A stretch of 53,486 nt of DNA from Bacteroidales bacterium. GTDB lineage: Bacteria > Bacteroidota > Bacteroidia > Bacteroidales > GCA-2748055. The stretch lies in NCBI GenBank assembly GCA_029210585.1, contig JARGFP010000026.1:1-53486 (forward strand), written 5' to 3'. Shown here one piece after another: positions 44,705 to 53,486 of the stretch (position 1 is its first letter; each line of letters opens with the position of its first letter). The notes under the pieces are model-generated. The model did no database searches, was not told the origin of the DNA, and was given only the letters and a program-made list of their open reading frames with translations. The position numbers and the translations under genes were made by a program.

Positions 44705-45688
44705 ATGTCAATAAAAAATAACCGGATCAATCGCCGTGAATGGATAAAAGCAACAGGAGCATTTGATGAATGCGACCTGTTAATCCACGGATCGGGGCCA
44801 TTACTTGTTGCTGCAGACCATATTGCTGCATGGATCCAACACACCGGTAAGCCCTTTGGGGTTTTTGGTGTGACGCTGCAGAATCCTTCAGAATACCACC
44901 AGGAAATTCTGAGACAAGCATCATTTATCTACGCGCGTGAAACGCTTTCCATTCAGCACCTTAAACAGGTTGGAATTGAAGGCCCGCATATACAGTTTGT
45001 GCCTGATGCCACATTCTTTTGTAACATAAAAGACGAAAAAAAGGCGACACGTTACCTGGAAGCAAATCATCTGGAAAACAGAAAATTTATCTGTGTTATT
45101 CCACGGTTGCGCTATACTCCTTATCATCTTATTTATTCTGACAACGATTGGAGCGATGAAAAAATAAAAATGGTGGAGGAAACAAATGAAAAATACAAGG
45201 AAGCAGACCATGCCAAGTTGAGAGAAGCCATGATAAGGTGGGTTCGGGAAACAAAGAACAAGATTTTAGTGTGTCCTGAAATGACCTACCAGGTGGATAT
45301 CATGGACGAGCTATTAATTGATCCACTACCTGATGATGTAAAGCCCTTTGTAGTCAAGCGCGGGTACTGGTTGACCGGTGAAGCGGCGTCCGTTTATTCA
45401 AAAGCACATGCGCTGTTAAGTTTTGAATGTCATTCACCCATACTGTCGTTATACAATGGCACCCCCGCATTCTACCTGAGGCAGCCGGAAGACAGCATCA
45501 AGGGGCAAATGTATTATGATTTAGGATACAATGACTGGGTTTTTGAGATCATGGAAACGGAAGGGCATCAAATTGCAGACAGATTAATGGAGGTGCATAA
45601 CAACTATGATGCCGCAAAGGCAATTGTAATGAATACCAATAAAAAAATCCGGAACATCTATGATCAATCGGTACAAACTATTAGGTGA
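44705..45688 (+). CDS. Polysaccharide pyruvyl transferase-family protein lacking its N-terminal domain
   Basis: 327 residues. The C-terminal part is a pyruvyl transferase GT-B-type domain: DECDLLIHGSGPLLVA, TGKPFGVFGVTLQN, FIYARETLSIQHLKQVGIEG, FVPDATFF, ALLSFECHSPILSLYNGTPA. The start INRREWIKATG is the first half of a Tat signal, but it runs directly into AFDECDLLIHGSG. Relatives have about 90-110 residues between these points: the rest of the leader and the first half of the N-terminal domain (ILLRxxWxxxNIGDIAH region). An in-frame internal deletion is therefore likely, and activity doubtful. Confidence 0.75.
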   Translation: MSIKNNRINRREWIKATGAFDECDLLIHGSGPLLVAADHIAAWIQHTGKPFGVFGVTLQNPSEYHQEILRQASFIYARETLSIQHLKQVGIEGPHIQFVPDATFFCNIKDEKKATRYLEANHLENRKFICVIPRLRYTPYHLIYSDNDWSDEKIKMVEETNEKYKEADHAKLREAMIRWVRETKNKILVCPEMTYQVDIMDELLIDPLPDDVKPFVVKRGYWLTGEAASVYSKAHALLSFECHSPILSLYNGTPAFYLRQPEDSIKGQMYYDLGYNDWVFEIMETEGHQIADRLMEVHNNYDAAKAIVMNTNKKIRNIYDQSVQTIR

Positions 45689-45898
45689 TGAAACTATAGA
45701 AGATTGTAAAATAACATTGGCGGAAAAAGTAAAAAAACATTTTCCAAATAATTGATCCAAACAAACACAAATTTCTCCTGGCTCAAATCCTGAAAGATAT
45801 CTACTTTGATATTTAGCTCTCGAATAGTCTAAGATTCAAAGGTGGTACAGTTACATGTATAAATATCAAATTAACAGTAATAAGTAGGGAATTATATC

Positions 45899-45906
45899 TA
45901 CTTTTG
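45899..45906 (+). promoter_or_regulatory. -7 box for the ABC-F gene
   Basis: TACTTTTG, an exact TAnnTTTG, 42 bp before the ATG at 45949. No clear TTG at 19-20 bp. Confidence 0.45.
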
Positions 45907-45945
45907 CACTCTTTTTAATATACGGTGTAAGAGCAACCTTTTTGA

Positions 45946-47535
<1,590 letters not shown>

Positions 47536-47633
47536 GTTACACTGGTTTAAGGAACTTGCAGGAATACTGGCAAAAAAACCGGCGTCTCCTTCATAGTAGT
47601 CAAAAAGTGATTTACTGGTTATTCTGGAAAAAA

Positions 47634-47752
47634 CGGAGGTTCGGACCACCCGGCGCCGGAAACGTGATCCTAATGCAAGTATCAATTAATCAATCTGATA
47701 AGATGGTCAACAACAATCGGCCTGTCATGGTCAATTGGTCCGCTTTTTCCAA
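47634..47752 (+). repeat. 119-bp dispersed direct repeat, left copy
   Basis: Aligns without gaps to 50701-50819, about 101 of 119 bases identical. Both copies end in ATGGTCAAxxxxAATCGGCCT and ATGGTCAATTxGTCCG with TTTTTCCAA. Repeated ATGGTCAA words near an end recall the multiple terminal repeats of IS21-type elements (inference). The remainder of 47536-47951 holds no gene. Confidence 0.8.
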
Positions 47753-47951
47753 TCCAACCCTTAAATCTCTCGAATTCATGCAGCTTTCATTGCGGTCTGT
47801 TCTCCGGTCATTTCAACGATAGAAACCACAGAAAACTGTCAGTAACTACATAGCTCTTGACCCGGCGGGTGTAGTTCAACATGTACTCATCACTGGGCCT
47901 TGCAGACCGCCGTTAGAGTATTTATTAGGTTCTGGAAATTATGCGTTTAGT

Positions 47952-48831
47952 TCAATTAACGAGAAATTTTTTAGAATAAATGCCTTGATTTGAAATTAAA
48001 ACAAATATATAGAATCCTTCTGGTAACATGTCTTTTTGGAATTCTAATGAGTTAGTGTTCTGTAAGTTCATAATTGTAGTTTCCTTTCCTAAGATATCAG
48101 AAATGAAGCATTTTGATGGACCAATGATTTCTTGAAATTGAATTAAGATTGAACCAGGTTTATATAAAACTCTTATTGGATCCTTTATGAATTGATTCTT
48201 ATCTGTCGACGAATGGATACCAGTCGGAAAGCAATTCTCATAATAGGCATGATGATATTTAAGTGAATCATTCTCGTAAAAGCAGACAAGATTATTCACT
48301 TCTCCAACCATCATTAATTCCGCAGGATTATAGAGAAATCCAAACAAACAGCCTACTCCTTCGATCCAGAATGGATAATTTGAATGCATTTCCTTGATAT
48401 AAACATGTTTCCTGGGTTCATTATAAATCCCAAATGGAAGTATTCTTACAGAATCTACATGAATATATGGTTGATAACTGTCATTTAATGCAATACTATC
48501 ACCGTCTAATACACCAATATCTATAATCAAGAATTCAGTTATTTTATTCTCTCCAAGAAAATAAACTGTTCCCGTGTCTGTTTCTCTGATCCCTCCATGA
48601 TAATTCCAGTACTGCATAAGAGAATCGGTAGAACGGAAAACTTTACTGTATCGAATATCGGAGATGATAGTATCTCCAGATATTTTTACATAAGAGGAGT
48701 TAAATGGAGCGCCATATTCGGTCCCATAGGAAACATTACTCCATAATTTGTTCTCACTAATGAAATTTTGACCAAGAACGCAATTTGTAAGTCCTATAGC
48801 AAATGAAAAAAAAAATGATTATTTGTTTCAT
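47952..48831 (-). pseudogene. T9SS-sorted exported protein with homopolymer frameshift in the signal peptide
   Basis: The open frame from 48617 to 47952 ends in a T9SS tail (GKETTIMNLQNTNSLEFQKD, MLPEGFYIFVLISNQGIYSK), but it has no leader. Upstream the same frame stays open back to a run of ten T on the coding strand (48806-48815), where ATG at 48831 starts MKQIIIFF in another frame. With nine T the two join as MKQIIIFFFSFAIGLTNCVL followed by GQNFISENKLWS, a perfect signal peptide. So the gene is either broken by one base, rescued by slippage, or a sequencing error. Body beta rich, function unknown. Confidence 0.75.
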
Positions 48832-49064
48832 TAATTGGGTTTTAGTCACCAATTTCTTGAACTTAACTCGTTTATGTATCCTATAAATTTAAACATATTT
48901 AGGCAAACACAGATTCCAAAAAGCTTTTATTTGTGAGGAAGTAAAATGTTCTGATAACAATCATTTGGGTTAGATTTTGATTTTTCAGAATGTCCAAAAG
49001 GTGGCATTTCCAACCAACCCTTTTCACCAAGATCCTGGCACCAAAGAAAAACCACGTACAAAAA

Positions 49065-49137
49065 AGTGTGAGTTTGAGAGTGAGAGTGAAGAAAAAACAG
49101 AGCTTCTGTTCATCGCTCTCGCTCTCACACTCACTCT
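49065..49137. repeat. Long GA-rich inverted repeat beside the tRNA fragment
   Basis: Arms 49065-49092 and 49110-49137 match at 23 of 28 positions, most exceptions being G-T wobbles, with a 17-base loop. It ends 6 bp before the tRNA fragment. Overlapping short open frames here (SESESEK, RVRVKKK) are artefacts of this repeat. Confidence 0.75.
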
Positions 49138-49143
49138 GTTTTT

Positions 49144-49184
49144 GTGGGCCCAGCTGGGCTCGAACCAACGACCCCCTGATTATG
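49144..49184 (-). other. 3' half of a tRNA-Met-like gene (candidate attachment scar)
   Basis: Reading the minus strand from 49184: anticodon CAT, loop AA, stem TCAGG, variable region, then T-arm GTTGG TTCGAGC CCAGC and acceptor strand TGGGCCCAC. The T-stem pairs fully. The 5' half (acceptor, D arm, 5' side of the anticodon stem) is absent: CAT is preceded by CTTACG, which cannot pair with TCAGG. Phages and integrative elements often recreate a tRNA 3' end at insertion, leaving such a copy at the far end of the element. By orientation the element would extend to the right. Confidence 0.7.
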
Positions 49185-49195
49185 CGTAAGATTTT

Positions 49196-49225
49196 TTGTT
49201 TTATTTCCAATATTATATATTTTTG
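49196..49225 (+). promoter_or_regulatory. Promoter of the AbiE operon
   Basis: TTG (49196-49198), 19 bases, TATTTTTG (49218-49225), an exact Bacteroidota promoter, starting 12 bp right of the tRNA fragment and 17 bp before the AbiEi start. Confidence 0.55.
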
Positions 49226-49242
49226 TATATAAACAGAAATGT

Positions 49243-49872
49243 ATGTGGATTGAATTTCAGGATAAAATGAGACCTTTTCGGGTGTTTTCAGTGCAGGATG
49301 TAAGAAAGCAATTTACATCCATGAATCTAATGAACCTGGTTCGCTGGCAGGAAAAAGGGTACATTATGAAATTGCGCAATCGCTGGTATGCATTTAACGA
49401 TTCGGAAAGCAGTGAAAATATGGAATGGCTGGCCGCCAACCTGATCTATTCTCCTTCCTACATTAGTTTACACACTGCGCTATCCTGGTATAACTTGATA
49501 CCGGAAATGATAGCAACAACCACCTCTGTTACTACCCGGAAGACTAACAAATTTTCAACCCCTTTGGGCTCCTTCGATTATCACAGAATAAAACCAGAAT
49601 TATTTGGTTTTGGATATGTGTTTGAAAATATGGATTCCACGGGCAACAGTACAAGCAGACAGATCATGGTGGCAAATCCTCAGAAATCACTCCTGGATTT
49701 CTTCTATATCAATAGCTTTTACAACACTGAGAGAGACATTCGGGATTTGAGATTGAATGAAACAGAACTGGGAAAGATCATTGTTCCCGAATTTTATCAA
49801 TATCTTGAAAGGTATCAAAGCAAAGCGCTTGAAAACAGAATACGGAAATTAACGAGACTTTATAGTCTATGA
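49243..49872 (+). CDS. AbiEi-family antitoxin
   Basis: 209 residues. N-terminal winged helix (FRVFSVQDVRKQFTSMNLMN, LVRWQEKGYIMKLRNRWYAF) followed by the AbiEi antitoxin domain (SPSYISLHTALSWYNLIPEM, SVTTRKTNKFSTPLGSFDYH). In type IV AbiE systems this protein represses its own operon and counteracts the toxin without binding it. The AbiEii gene overlaps its stop by 4 bp (ATGA), so translation is coupled. Clearly more AT-rich than the core genes of the window. Confidence 0.88.
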   Translation: MWIEFQDKMRPFRVFSVQDVRKQFTSMNLMNLVRWQEKGYIMKLRNRWYAFNDSESSENMEWLAANLIYSPSYISLHTALSWYNLIPEMIATTTSVTTRKTNKFSTPLGSFDYHRIKPELFGFGYVFENMDSTGNSTSRQIMVANPQKSLLDFFYINSFYNTERDIRDLRLNETELGKIIVPEFYQYLERYQSKALENRIRKLTRLYSL

Positions 49873-50675
49873 AAAATTTTGATGAGATAAAATCCTTTTT
49901 CGCAGAAGGACTGCGAAGAAATCCAGCCTACTACGAATACATGTTGAAGGAGTATTTCCATTACCGGATGCTTGATATAATCTTTTCCGGGGAATACGCT
50001 TCAAAGATGAGTTTTATTGGAGGAACTAACCTGCGGATACTTCATCAAATTCAACGCTTCAGCGAGGATCTTGATTTTGATTGTTTCAGTTTGTCCAGGG
50101 AAGACTTTATTAGTCTAACCAATAGGGTTATAGACAGGCTAAAGCTTGAAGGAATTGAAGTTGAAGCCGATGACAAAAAAAAGGATCAAAAGCTGGTTGC
50201 ATTCAGGAGAAACATCATTTTCCCAGGTTTGTTATTTGATTTGGGTTTATCAGGGCATCGGGAAAAGAAACTCCTCATAAAAATCGAATGCGAACCACAT
50301 AATTATGAGTACGAACCCGCAAAACCCATCATACAAAAGTTCAATATTTTCACCCAGATCTTCGCTCCTTCACCTTCTATTCTTCTTTCTATGAAAACCG
50401 GAGCAGTTCTTGAGAGAGGTAAGGGCCGGGATTTCTATGACTTCATCTTCCTGTCTGGAAAAACAGATCCGGATTTCGGCTACCTGGAAGCTAAATTCGG
50501 CATTACCAATTTCACTAACCTTTACAACAGGATTCTGGAATCCTGTGAGGAAACAGATTTCAATCTAAAGTCACGTGACTTTGAAAAACTGGTATTTGAC
50601 CAGGCAGAAAGCCGAAAAGTGCGGTTCTTCAAAGAGTACATTCAGCAAAAACGTAATAGTACTCCCAAACAGTAA
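49869..50675 (+). CDS. AbiEii-family nucleotidyltransferase toxin
   Basis: 268 residues. The nucleotidyltransferase core is intact: GGTNLRILHQIQRFSEDLDF with the GG and DxD motifs, then a Lys/Glu strand (LLIKIECEPHNY) and the late motif ERGKGRDFYDFIFL. AbiEii/AbiGii proteins are GTP-binding nucleotidyltransferases (DUF1814) that stop growth, for instance during phage infection, by modifying tRNA in characterised homologues. Second gene of the AbiE operon. Confidence 0.9.
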   Translation: MKNFDEIKSFFAEGLRRNPAYYEYMLKEYFHYRMLDIIFSGEYASKMSFIGGTNLRILHQIQRFSEDLDFDCFSLSREDFISLTNRVIDRLKLEGIEVEADDKKKDQKLVAFRRNIIFPGLLFDLGLSGHREKKLLIKIECEPHNYEYEPAKPIIQKFNIFTQIFAPSPSILLSMKTGAVLERGKGRDFYDFIFLSGKTDPDFGYLEAKFGITNFTNLYNRILESCEETDFNLKSRDFEKLVFDQAESRKVRFFKEYIQQKRNSTPKQ

Positions 50676-50700
50676 AATCCTTACCCATGTATGGAAGAAT

Positions 50701-50819
50701 CGGAGCTTCTGACCACCCGGTGCCTAAATCATGACCCTAATGCAAGAACCGATTAATCAATATGATAAGATGGTCAATAAAAATCGGCCTGAGATGGTCA
50801 ATTAGTCCGTTTTTTCCAA
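50701..50819 (+). repeat. 119-bp dispersed direct repeat, right copy
   Basis: Right copy of the repeat at 47634-47752, same orientation, 25 bp after the AbiEii stop. Together the two copies enclose the frameshifted T9SS gene, the tRNA fragment and the AbiE operon. The rest of 50676-51070 holds nothing else recognisable. Confidence 0.8.
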
Positions 50820-51070
50820 CAGAAGCAGAATATCTGAATTCGGGAAATTACGATGAATTTTCAGCATTATCAAACTGGGAAAGTTTTAGTAGTGACAAAA
50901 ATTAATGGAAATCTCTTAAATGTTTCCTTAGCTTTATATGAGAAATAAATACCATAGTGCACATATATTTAAGTTAGGGAGCATAGTTTCCAAGCATCGT
51001 AAGAACATTGTTTAGATTGATGACTCAAGATTTGAGAAAATATCTATTTTTTGGCTTTAAGAAGAAATAA

Positions 51071-51733
51071 TCATTTTAAAATATAGTTCATTGAGATTAG
51101 TATTTCAGCGAAATAAATATTTGGCCCAAAATAATCCACAATAGTAACGAAATCTTCTTTATAATCTTTTTTTATTATTGAGAGAAGTGATGAATTTATT
51201 GTGAACTTTGTAATAATCAATGACGTGAATTTGAAACCATATCCAAGTGAACCAATGAGATTATAATCACGAAAATAATTGTCATTAATTGATACACTAT
51301 AATTTGTAAATATTTTTGGCTTGAAAGGTATAATTGAAGGTCTAAATGCAAAATAAAAAAAAGATTCGGGCTTAATTTTCGAATTATTATTTCGGTATAT
51401 AGCAATTGGGATATCTATTGAATAGATATTAATATTATAACCGTATGTTATTAATGATCCAGGATTTTTTTCCGTGTAGTTGTAACTTGAGCCTCTATGA
51501 GAAAAGACTATTCCTGTTTCAAAACTTACTTGTCTATTCAATTTTTTAATTGATGTCAACCCCAATTGATAGCATAGGATATTTCCATTTTTTGCTTCAT
51601 TAAAATCAATTGTTGTGCTTATCCCGCTTCCTACTGTTATTGACCCAGTAAATGGATAATAATAACTTTGTGCTGAAGAGCTTACACCTGCTAAAAGCAT
51701 GCAGAATACAATATAATTCTTTTCCCATTTCAT
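51071..51733 (-). CDS. Outer-membrane beta-barrel protein
   Basis: 220 residues: signal peptide (KNYIVFCMLLAGVSSSAQ), then alternating strands (GSITVGSGISTTIDF, CYQLGLTSIKKLNRQVSFET, IDIPIAIYRNNNSKI, SLGYGFKFTSLII) as in eight- to ten-stranded outer-membrane barrels of the OmpW/PorT-like kind. Strongly AT-rich codons. Probably cotranscribed with the lipoprotein gene 42 bp upstream. Function unknown. Confidence 0.7.
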   Translation of the reverse strand: MKWEKNYIVFCMLLAGVSSSAQSYYYPFTGSITVGSGISTTIDFNEAKNGNILCYQLGLTSIKKLNRQVSFETGIVFSHRGSSYNYTEKNPGSLITYGYNINIYSIDIPIAIYRNNNSKIKPESFFYFAFRPSIIPFKPKIFTNYSVSINDNYFRDYNLIGSLGYGFKFTSLIITKFTINSSLLSIIKKDYKEDFVTIVDYFGPNIYFAEILISMNYILK

Positions 51734-51775
51734 ATAAGGTTAGGGGTCAGTTGTTGCTGACCCCTTTAGCAATCC

Positions 51776-52675
51776 TTAATAATCTAATTCACTAGTATGA
51801 CAACCCATATAAACCCATTCTGTGACAACAACACTTGGTGTTTGATATTCATCCCAAGAAGTAAATCTTGCATAACAAGAATACGCTGTCAATTTGTTAT
51901 CATCGATTGATACAGTAGCCGATATTCCTCCATCAGGTTCTTCATCAACACCTCCATTAAACTCTTTAGTATAGCCATCGCTAAGCCAGGCATAGTAAGT
52001 TGGATATGAACTGCCTAGTTCATTTCTTCCTACTTCTACAAGAATATCAACACCCGGACGCCAACGAGTTTTAGTTATTTTTGCCTTTAGCTCATAAAAG
52101 AGAGGAATATTATTGTAGTCTATAAATGCCTCAATATCAGTGTTTGTAGCTGACCATGCCTCAGATATTCTATTACTTGGGCAAGCTGAAGCAACATTTT
52201 TCTTCACACCGTTATGGAATAAAATATCATCTACATCATCATCCCAACTGAACAGTTGATCAGCACTTTTTAAATAAAGATTTTTAACTGCAATTTCTTC
52301 AGATTCTATTGAATATGTCAGTTTATAGCCTCCGACGATTATAGAATATTCTGGATTCAGTAGGGTTAACATATACTCGGATTCAATTTGAGAATTATCT
52401 TTTGTTTGATTCAGATGGGTTCTCAATGAATTAAATCCAATCTGCTCTTCAAAATCTGGAAATCTATGATAACCCAAATTATAGAGATACTCAAGCATAT
52501 TACTATAATCATCCAGAGTCTCAAAGTTTAAAACATTATCATCTATACTGAAGTTAATTGCATCAAATTGAGGTAGAGGTTTTTGTATTTGTTCAGTTGA
52601 TTCAAGAATCTCTTTTTCACACGAAGAAAGTATTATTAAAACTAATCCTATTAGAAATAAGTCTTTTAATCTCAT
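51776..52675 (-). CDS. Hypothetical lipoprotein
   Basis: Starting at 52675 (MRLKDLFLIGLVLIILSSC) gives a lipoprotein signal; the in-frame ATG at 52708 is less likely. The 299-residue product has an N-terminal helical part (FETLDDYSNMLEYLYNLGYH) and a C-terminal beta-rich part (KITKTRWRPGVDILVEVGRN). No family recognised. Same strand as the barrel protein gene that follows, so a two-gene envelope unit is likely. Confidence 0.7.
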   Translation of the reverse strand: MRLKDLFLIGLVLIILSSCEKEILESTEQIQKPLPQFDAINFSIDDNVLNFETLDDYSNMLEYLYNLGYHRFPDFEEQIGFNSLRTHLNQTKDNSQIESEYMLTLLNPEYSIIVGGYKLTYSIESEEIAVKNLYLKSADQLFSWDDDVDDILFHNGVKKNVASACPSNRISEAWSATNTDIEAFIDYNNIPLFYELKAKITKTRWRPGVDILVEVGRNELGSSYPTYYAWLSDGYTKEFNGGVDEEPDGGISATVSIDDNKLTAYSCYARFTSWDEYQTPSVVVTEWVYMGCHTSELDY

Positions 52676-52828
52676 AGAAATTAATGTTAAGGTAAAACAA
52701 TAAAACACAAACTAAAGATCAAAGATCAAAGTAGCGCCAGAGAGAAATTATTAGCTAATAATATTGAATTCCTTAATATCAATATTAAATAGAAATAAAG
52801 ACAATTACAAATATTTCAAACAAACCGG

Positions 52829-53068
52829 GTGAATCCAACAGTAAATACGGTATTAAAAGAAGTATTGCAGGAAAAGAATCTAAGATATATAAACAATAGA
52901 AACTACGCTGGACCTGATAGTAAACATTTCCCCGGAGAATTAATAATAAAAGGATTAAGAAAAGGAGATTCTTTTATATTTGAATTAACCAATCGATGGA
53001 GAGGAGGTCAGAAATGGTACTCGAAAGGGACGCTGCGTAACTTTGTTTCTGTAAAATTGGATATTTAG
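52829..53068 (+). CDS. Small hypothetical protein
   Basis: 79 residues, starting with GTG at 52829. The sequence (LIIKGLRKGDSFIFELTNRW, RGGQKWYSKGTLRNFVSVKL) is basic with beta-strand character. I do not recognise a family. It could be a small nucleic-acid-binding protein or a fragment; coding status uncertain. Confidence 0.4.
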   Translation: MNPTVNTVLKEVLQEKNLRYINNRNYAGPDSKHFPGELIIKGLRKGDSFIFELTNRWRGGQKWYSKGTLRNFVSVKLDI

Positions 53069-53398
53069 TGCCAGAAAGAAAACTCCCTCTTTTTCAAAAT
53101 TTATAGGTTATTTTTCTATTTTTCCAAAATCCCTTTGTTTGTTGATTTATAATGAATTACAACGGGTGTTTTCAGTTTGCTGCATTTTCTGAATTTTATA
53201 ACAACCTCATTATCAGTAACACTTTTTTTAATCTGTCTTTCATTCTGTCATAATATATGTTCTCCTGTTTTCAATCAACCACATCTTATACTCAGGTAAA
53301 TATATGAAAATCAGAGATAAAACAAAATATCGATTGTTTTTGAATATGTCGTAATATATGTTTATATTTACTGCATAACATATATTACGACAAACATC
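53069..53398. promoter_or_regulatory. Operator-like region with three copies of a 15-bp site
   Basis: GTCGTAATATATGTT at 53348-53362 and its perfect reverse complement at 53377-53391 form a dyad with 15-bp arms and a 14-bp spacer, ending 7 bp before the ATG at 53399. A third copy with one mismatch (GTCATAATATATGTT) lies at 53247-53261, 101 bp upstream of the left arm. No gene is seen in this 330-bp interval. Likely binding sites of the protein encoded next to it. Confidence 0.65.
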
Positions 53399-53486
53399 AT
53401 GGATACATTAGAATGCATTGAAAATCAATTTATTGAAAAAATTGCTTTAACCCTCCGGGAACTATCGCAGTTTTTAAATGTTTCCA
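53399..53486 (+). CDS. Start of an HTH (excisionase/MerR-like) protein, cut by the window edge
   Basis: ATG at 53399; 29 codons are visible: MDTLECIENQFIEKIALTLR then ELSQFLNVS. The last part fits the first helices of the HTH_17 excisionase-type fold (LTLxELSxxLNVS). Such proteins in integrative elements control excision or transfer. The dyad directly upstream supports a self-regulating DNA-binding protein. Confidence 0.5.
   Translation, partial: MDTLECIENQFIEKIALTLRELSQFLNVS

Noticed and set aside
48899-49232. Three overlapping short frames rich in Ser-Glu or Arg-Val repeats and the string LGSNQRPPDYA
   Set aside because: They are translations of the GA-rich inverted repeat and the tRNA fragment, a known source of false proteins.

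Overview
The window is a chromosomal segment from a member of the Bacteroidota. The evidence is: several secreted proteins ending in a type IX secretion (T9SS) sorting domain (genes ending at 1, 31683, 34796 and 47952); promoters of the Bacteroidota form TTG-N19/20-TAnnTTTG; many short-signal lipoproteins; and family content typical of the phylum (TldD/PmbA pair, KatG, hemerythrin protein, ABC-F protein, S74-chaperoned surface protein, AbiE pair). I cannot name the genus. No rRNA operon or CRISPR array is present, and the only tRNA sequence seen is a partial one.

Layout. 0-6 kb: a T9SS propeller protein, an orphan 2-oxoacid dehydrogenase E2 core, a lipoprotein, a PQQ-type sugar dehydrogenase with a cytochrome c domain, and a Nudix hydrolase. 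6-18 kb: a secreted peroxiredoxin and small membrane protein, a broken GH2 beta-galactosidase, thiamine pyrophosphokinase, an aldo/keto reductase, a TldD/PmbA pair, a universal stress protein, and a Tat-exported aldo/keto reductase followed by a broken enolase-superfamily dehydratase. 18-26.3 kb: an M23-like protein, an FMN-binding protein with a porin, a LuxR-type regulator with a hemerythrin protein, then a peroxide-defence block (katG, a cysteine-free PerR-like regulator, an ankyrin lipoprotein). 26.7-31.7 kb: a secreted phage-tail-collar protein followed closely by a 1334-residue T9SS protein of unknown function. 31.7-45.7 kb: a MATE transporter remnant, DJ-1/PfpI protein, T9SS protein, M3 peptidase, NlpC/P60 hydrolase, S74-chaperoned surface protein, HflK/HflC, a methyltransferase, lipoproteins and a shortened pyruvyl transferase. 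45.9-53.5 kb: an ABC-F ATPase, then an AT-rich accessory region holding a 119-bp direct repeat pair, a 3' tRNA-Met fragment, an AbiEi/AbiEii toxin-antitoxin pair, unknown envelope proteins, and at the edge an HTH gene behind a strong operator-like dyad.

Two patterns cut across the window. First, three genes are each interrupted by one surplus base in a homopolymer (A7 in GH2, G7 in the dehydratase, T10 in a T9SS protein). Second, four genes have lost an internal block: the GH2 nucleophile region, the dehydratase metal-ligand region, almost the whole MATE transporter, and the N-terminal domain of the pyruvyl transferase. Either the genome is shedding genes by internal deletion, or the assembly has systematic errors; raw reads would decide.

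Functionally, the katG/PerR/ankyrin block is a coherent peroxide-defence unit. The right end looks like the edge of an integrated element: the 3' tRNA fragment fits an attachment scar with the element lying to its right. The strongest candidate for an undescribed system is the collar protein plus the giant helical T9SS protein.
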